The notes under the pieces are model-generated. The model ran no database searches, was not told where the DNA came from, and saw nothing but the letters and a program-made list of their open reading frames with translations. From Clostridia bacterium (lineage in GTDB: Bacteria > Bacillota > Clostridia > Christensenellales > Aristaeellaceae): a DNA stretch of 42,751 nucleotides. The stretch's first letter is position 1; the number at the start of each line of letters is the position of its first letter. This document shows, one piece after another, positions 42,479 to 42,751 of this stretch. A program made the position numbers and the translations under genes. Where the stretch lies: NCBI GenBank assembly GCA_017469025.1, contig JAFUHD010000277.1, positions 1 through 42,751 of the forward strand, read 5' to 3'.

Positions 42479-42751
42479 AATGTTACAAGAATTAATGGTA
42501 CTCAAATAGTTGGAAGCTTTGATTTAACCTTCAAAAAATCAAACGGACAAGATGGTCTTGATAGTGGTTTGGATAAGAGAACTATTGTTATAACATATAG
42601 ATCCAATGTAGATGAAAGTTGGCTCGCTGCTGCTACATCTCCAAGTGGTGGATGGCTTAAGACACATACTAATACTGTTAATGTAAATGCAAATGGTATA
42701 ACTCTATCTAAAACAGCAGATGCGACACCGGTTGCACCTGAGATTTTAAAG
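42479..42751 (+). CDS. Fragment of an AT-rich surface-adhesin-like gene, probably foreign to this contig
   Basis: One frame is open through all 91 codons (NVTRINGTQIVGSFDLTF at the start, LSKTADATPVAPEILK at the end). It is rich in Thr, Asn, Ser and Val with beta-strand spacing like collagen-binding or isopeptide-type surface-protein domains, but I cannot assign a family firmly. GC content is about 36 %, against about 50 % in the rest of the window. Confidence 0.55.

Overview
The window looks like the chromosome of a moderately GC-rich (roughly 50 %) Firmicute, most likely a member of the Erysipelotrichia. The evidence is the Gram-positive order rimP-nusA-ylxR-ylxQ-infB-rbfA-nrnA-truB-ribF followed by rpsO-pnp-M16 peptidase, the strong AGGAGG-type ribosome binding sites, frequent TTG starts, and consensus sigma-A promoters. 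Taxonomy is inferred from gene order and protein style only. It reads as one assembled contig: the left edge falls inside a 36-bp tandem repeat, and the last ~273 bases (from about 42479) are AT-rich, unlike everything before them, and look like a foreign or chimeric join.

Layout. 1-2443 (minus): an FtsK-like protein whose ATPase motifs are destroyed and which carries a C-terminal membrane anchor and a Pro/Thr-rich tail. 2646-7434: a 5'-truncated EAL gene, a YczE-type membrane protein, shikimate kinase, an unknown helical protein and a membrane GGDEF protein. 7852-8195: a structured repeat, tRNA-Pro(CGG) and tRNA-Thr(CGT) with a perfect promoter and terminator. 8275-10287: a membrane-bound CapD/PglF-type sugar dehydratase. 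10534-13544: rpsU, an RNA/DNA methyltransferase, mtaB and a HIT protein. 13682-17599: rpsO-pnp-M16 peptidase. 17911-19145: an XRE regulator and an unknown protein inserted between ribF and rpsO. 19368-28200: the nusA-infB operon, preceded by a ~340-nt structured leader. Its first gene, rimP, has an in-frame amber codon.

28661-39652 is metabolic and membrane biology: a HAD phosphatase divergent from a GH2 beta-mannosidase, two tandem MgtC proteins behind an operator-like palindrome, a DHH phosphoesterase, an unknown-protein/folate ECF S component/NudC cluster, and a MATE exporter. 39672-41201 encodes an unusual protein in which a double Clp N-terminal domain is fused to about eight membrane helices instead of an AAA+ motor. 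41369-41830 holds a possible small membrane protein and two more copies of the structured repeat. 41839 onward is the 3' part of a phosphofructokinase gene cut by the composition break.

How the genes work together: the central third is a translation and RNA-metabolism block (initiation, ribosome assembly, pseudouridylation, t6A thiomethylation, RNA decay). The most unusual items are the two proteins built from energy-machine adaptor parts without motors (pseudo-FtsK and Clp_N-membrane fusion), the dispersed three-hairpin repeat, the switch-like rimP leader with the rimP amber codon, and an IF2 with about 17 tandem RQGQQGQ-type repeats.
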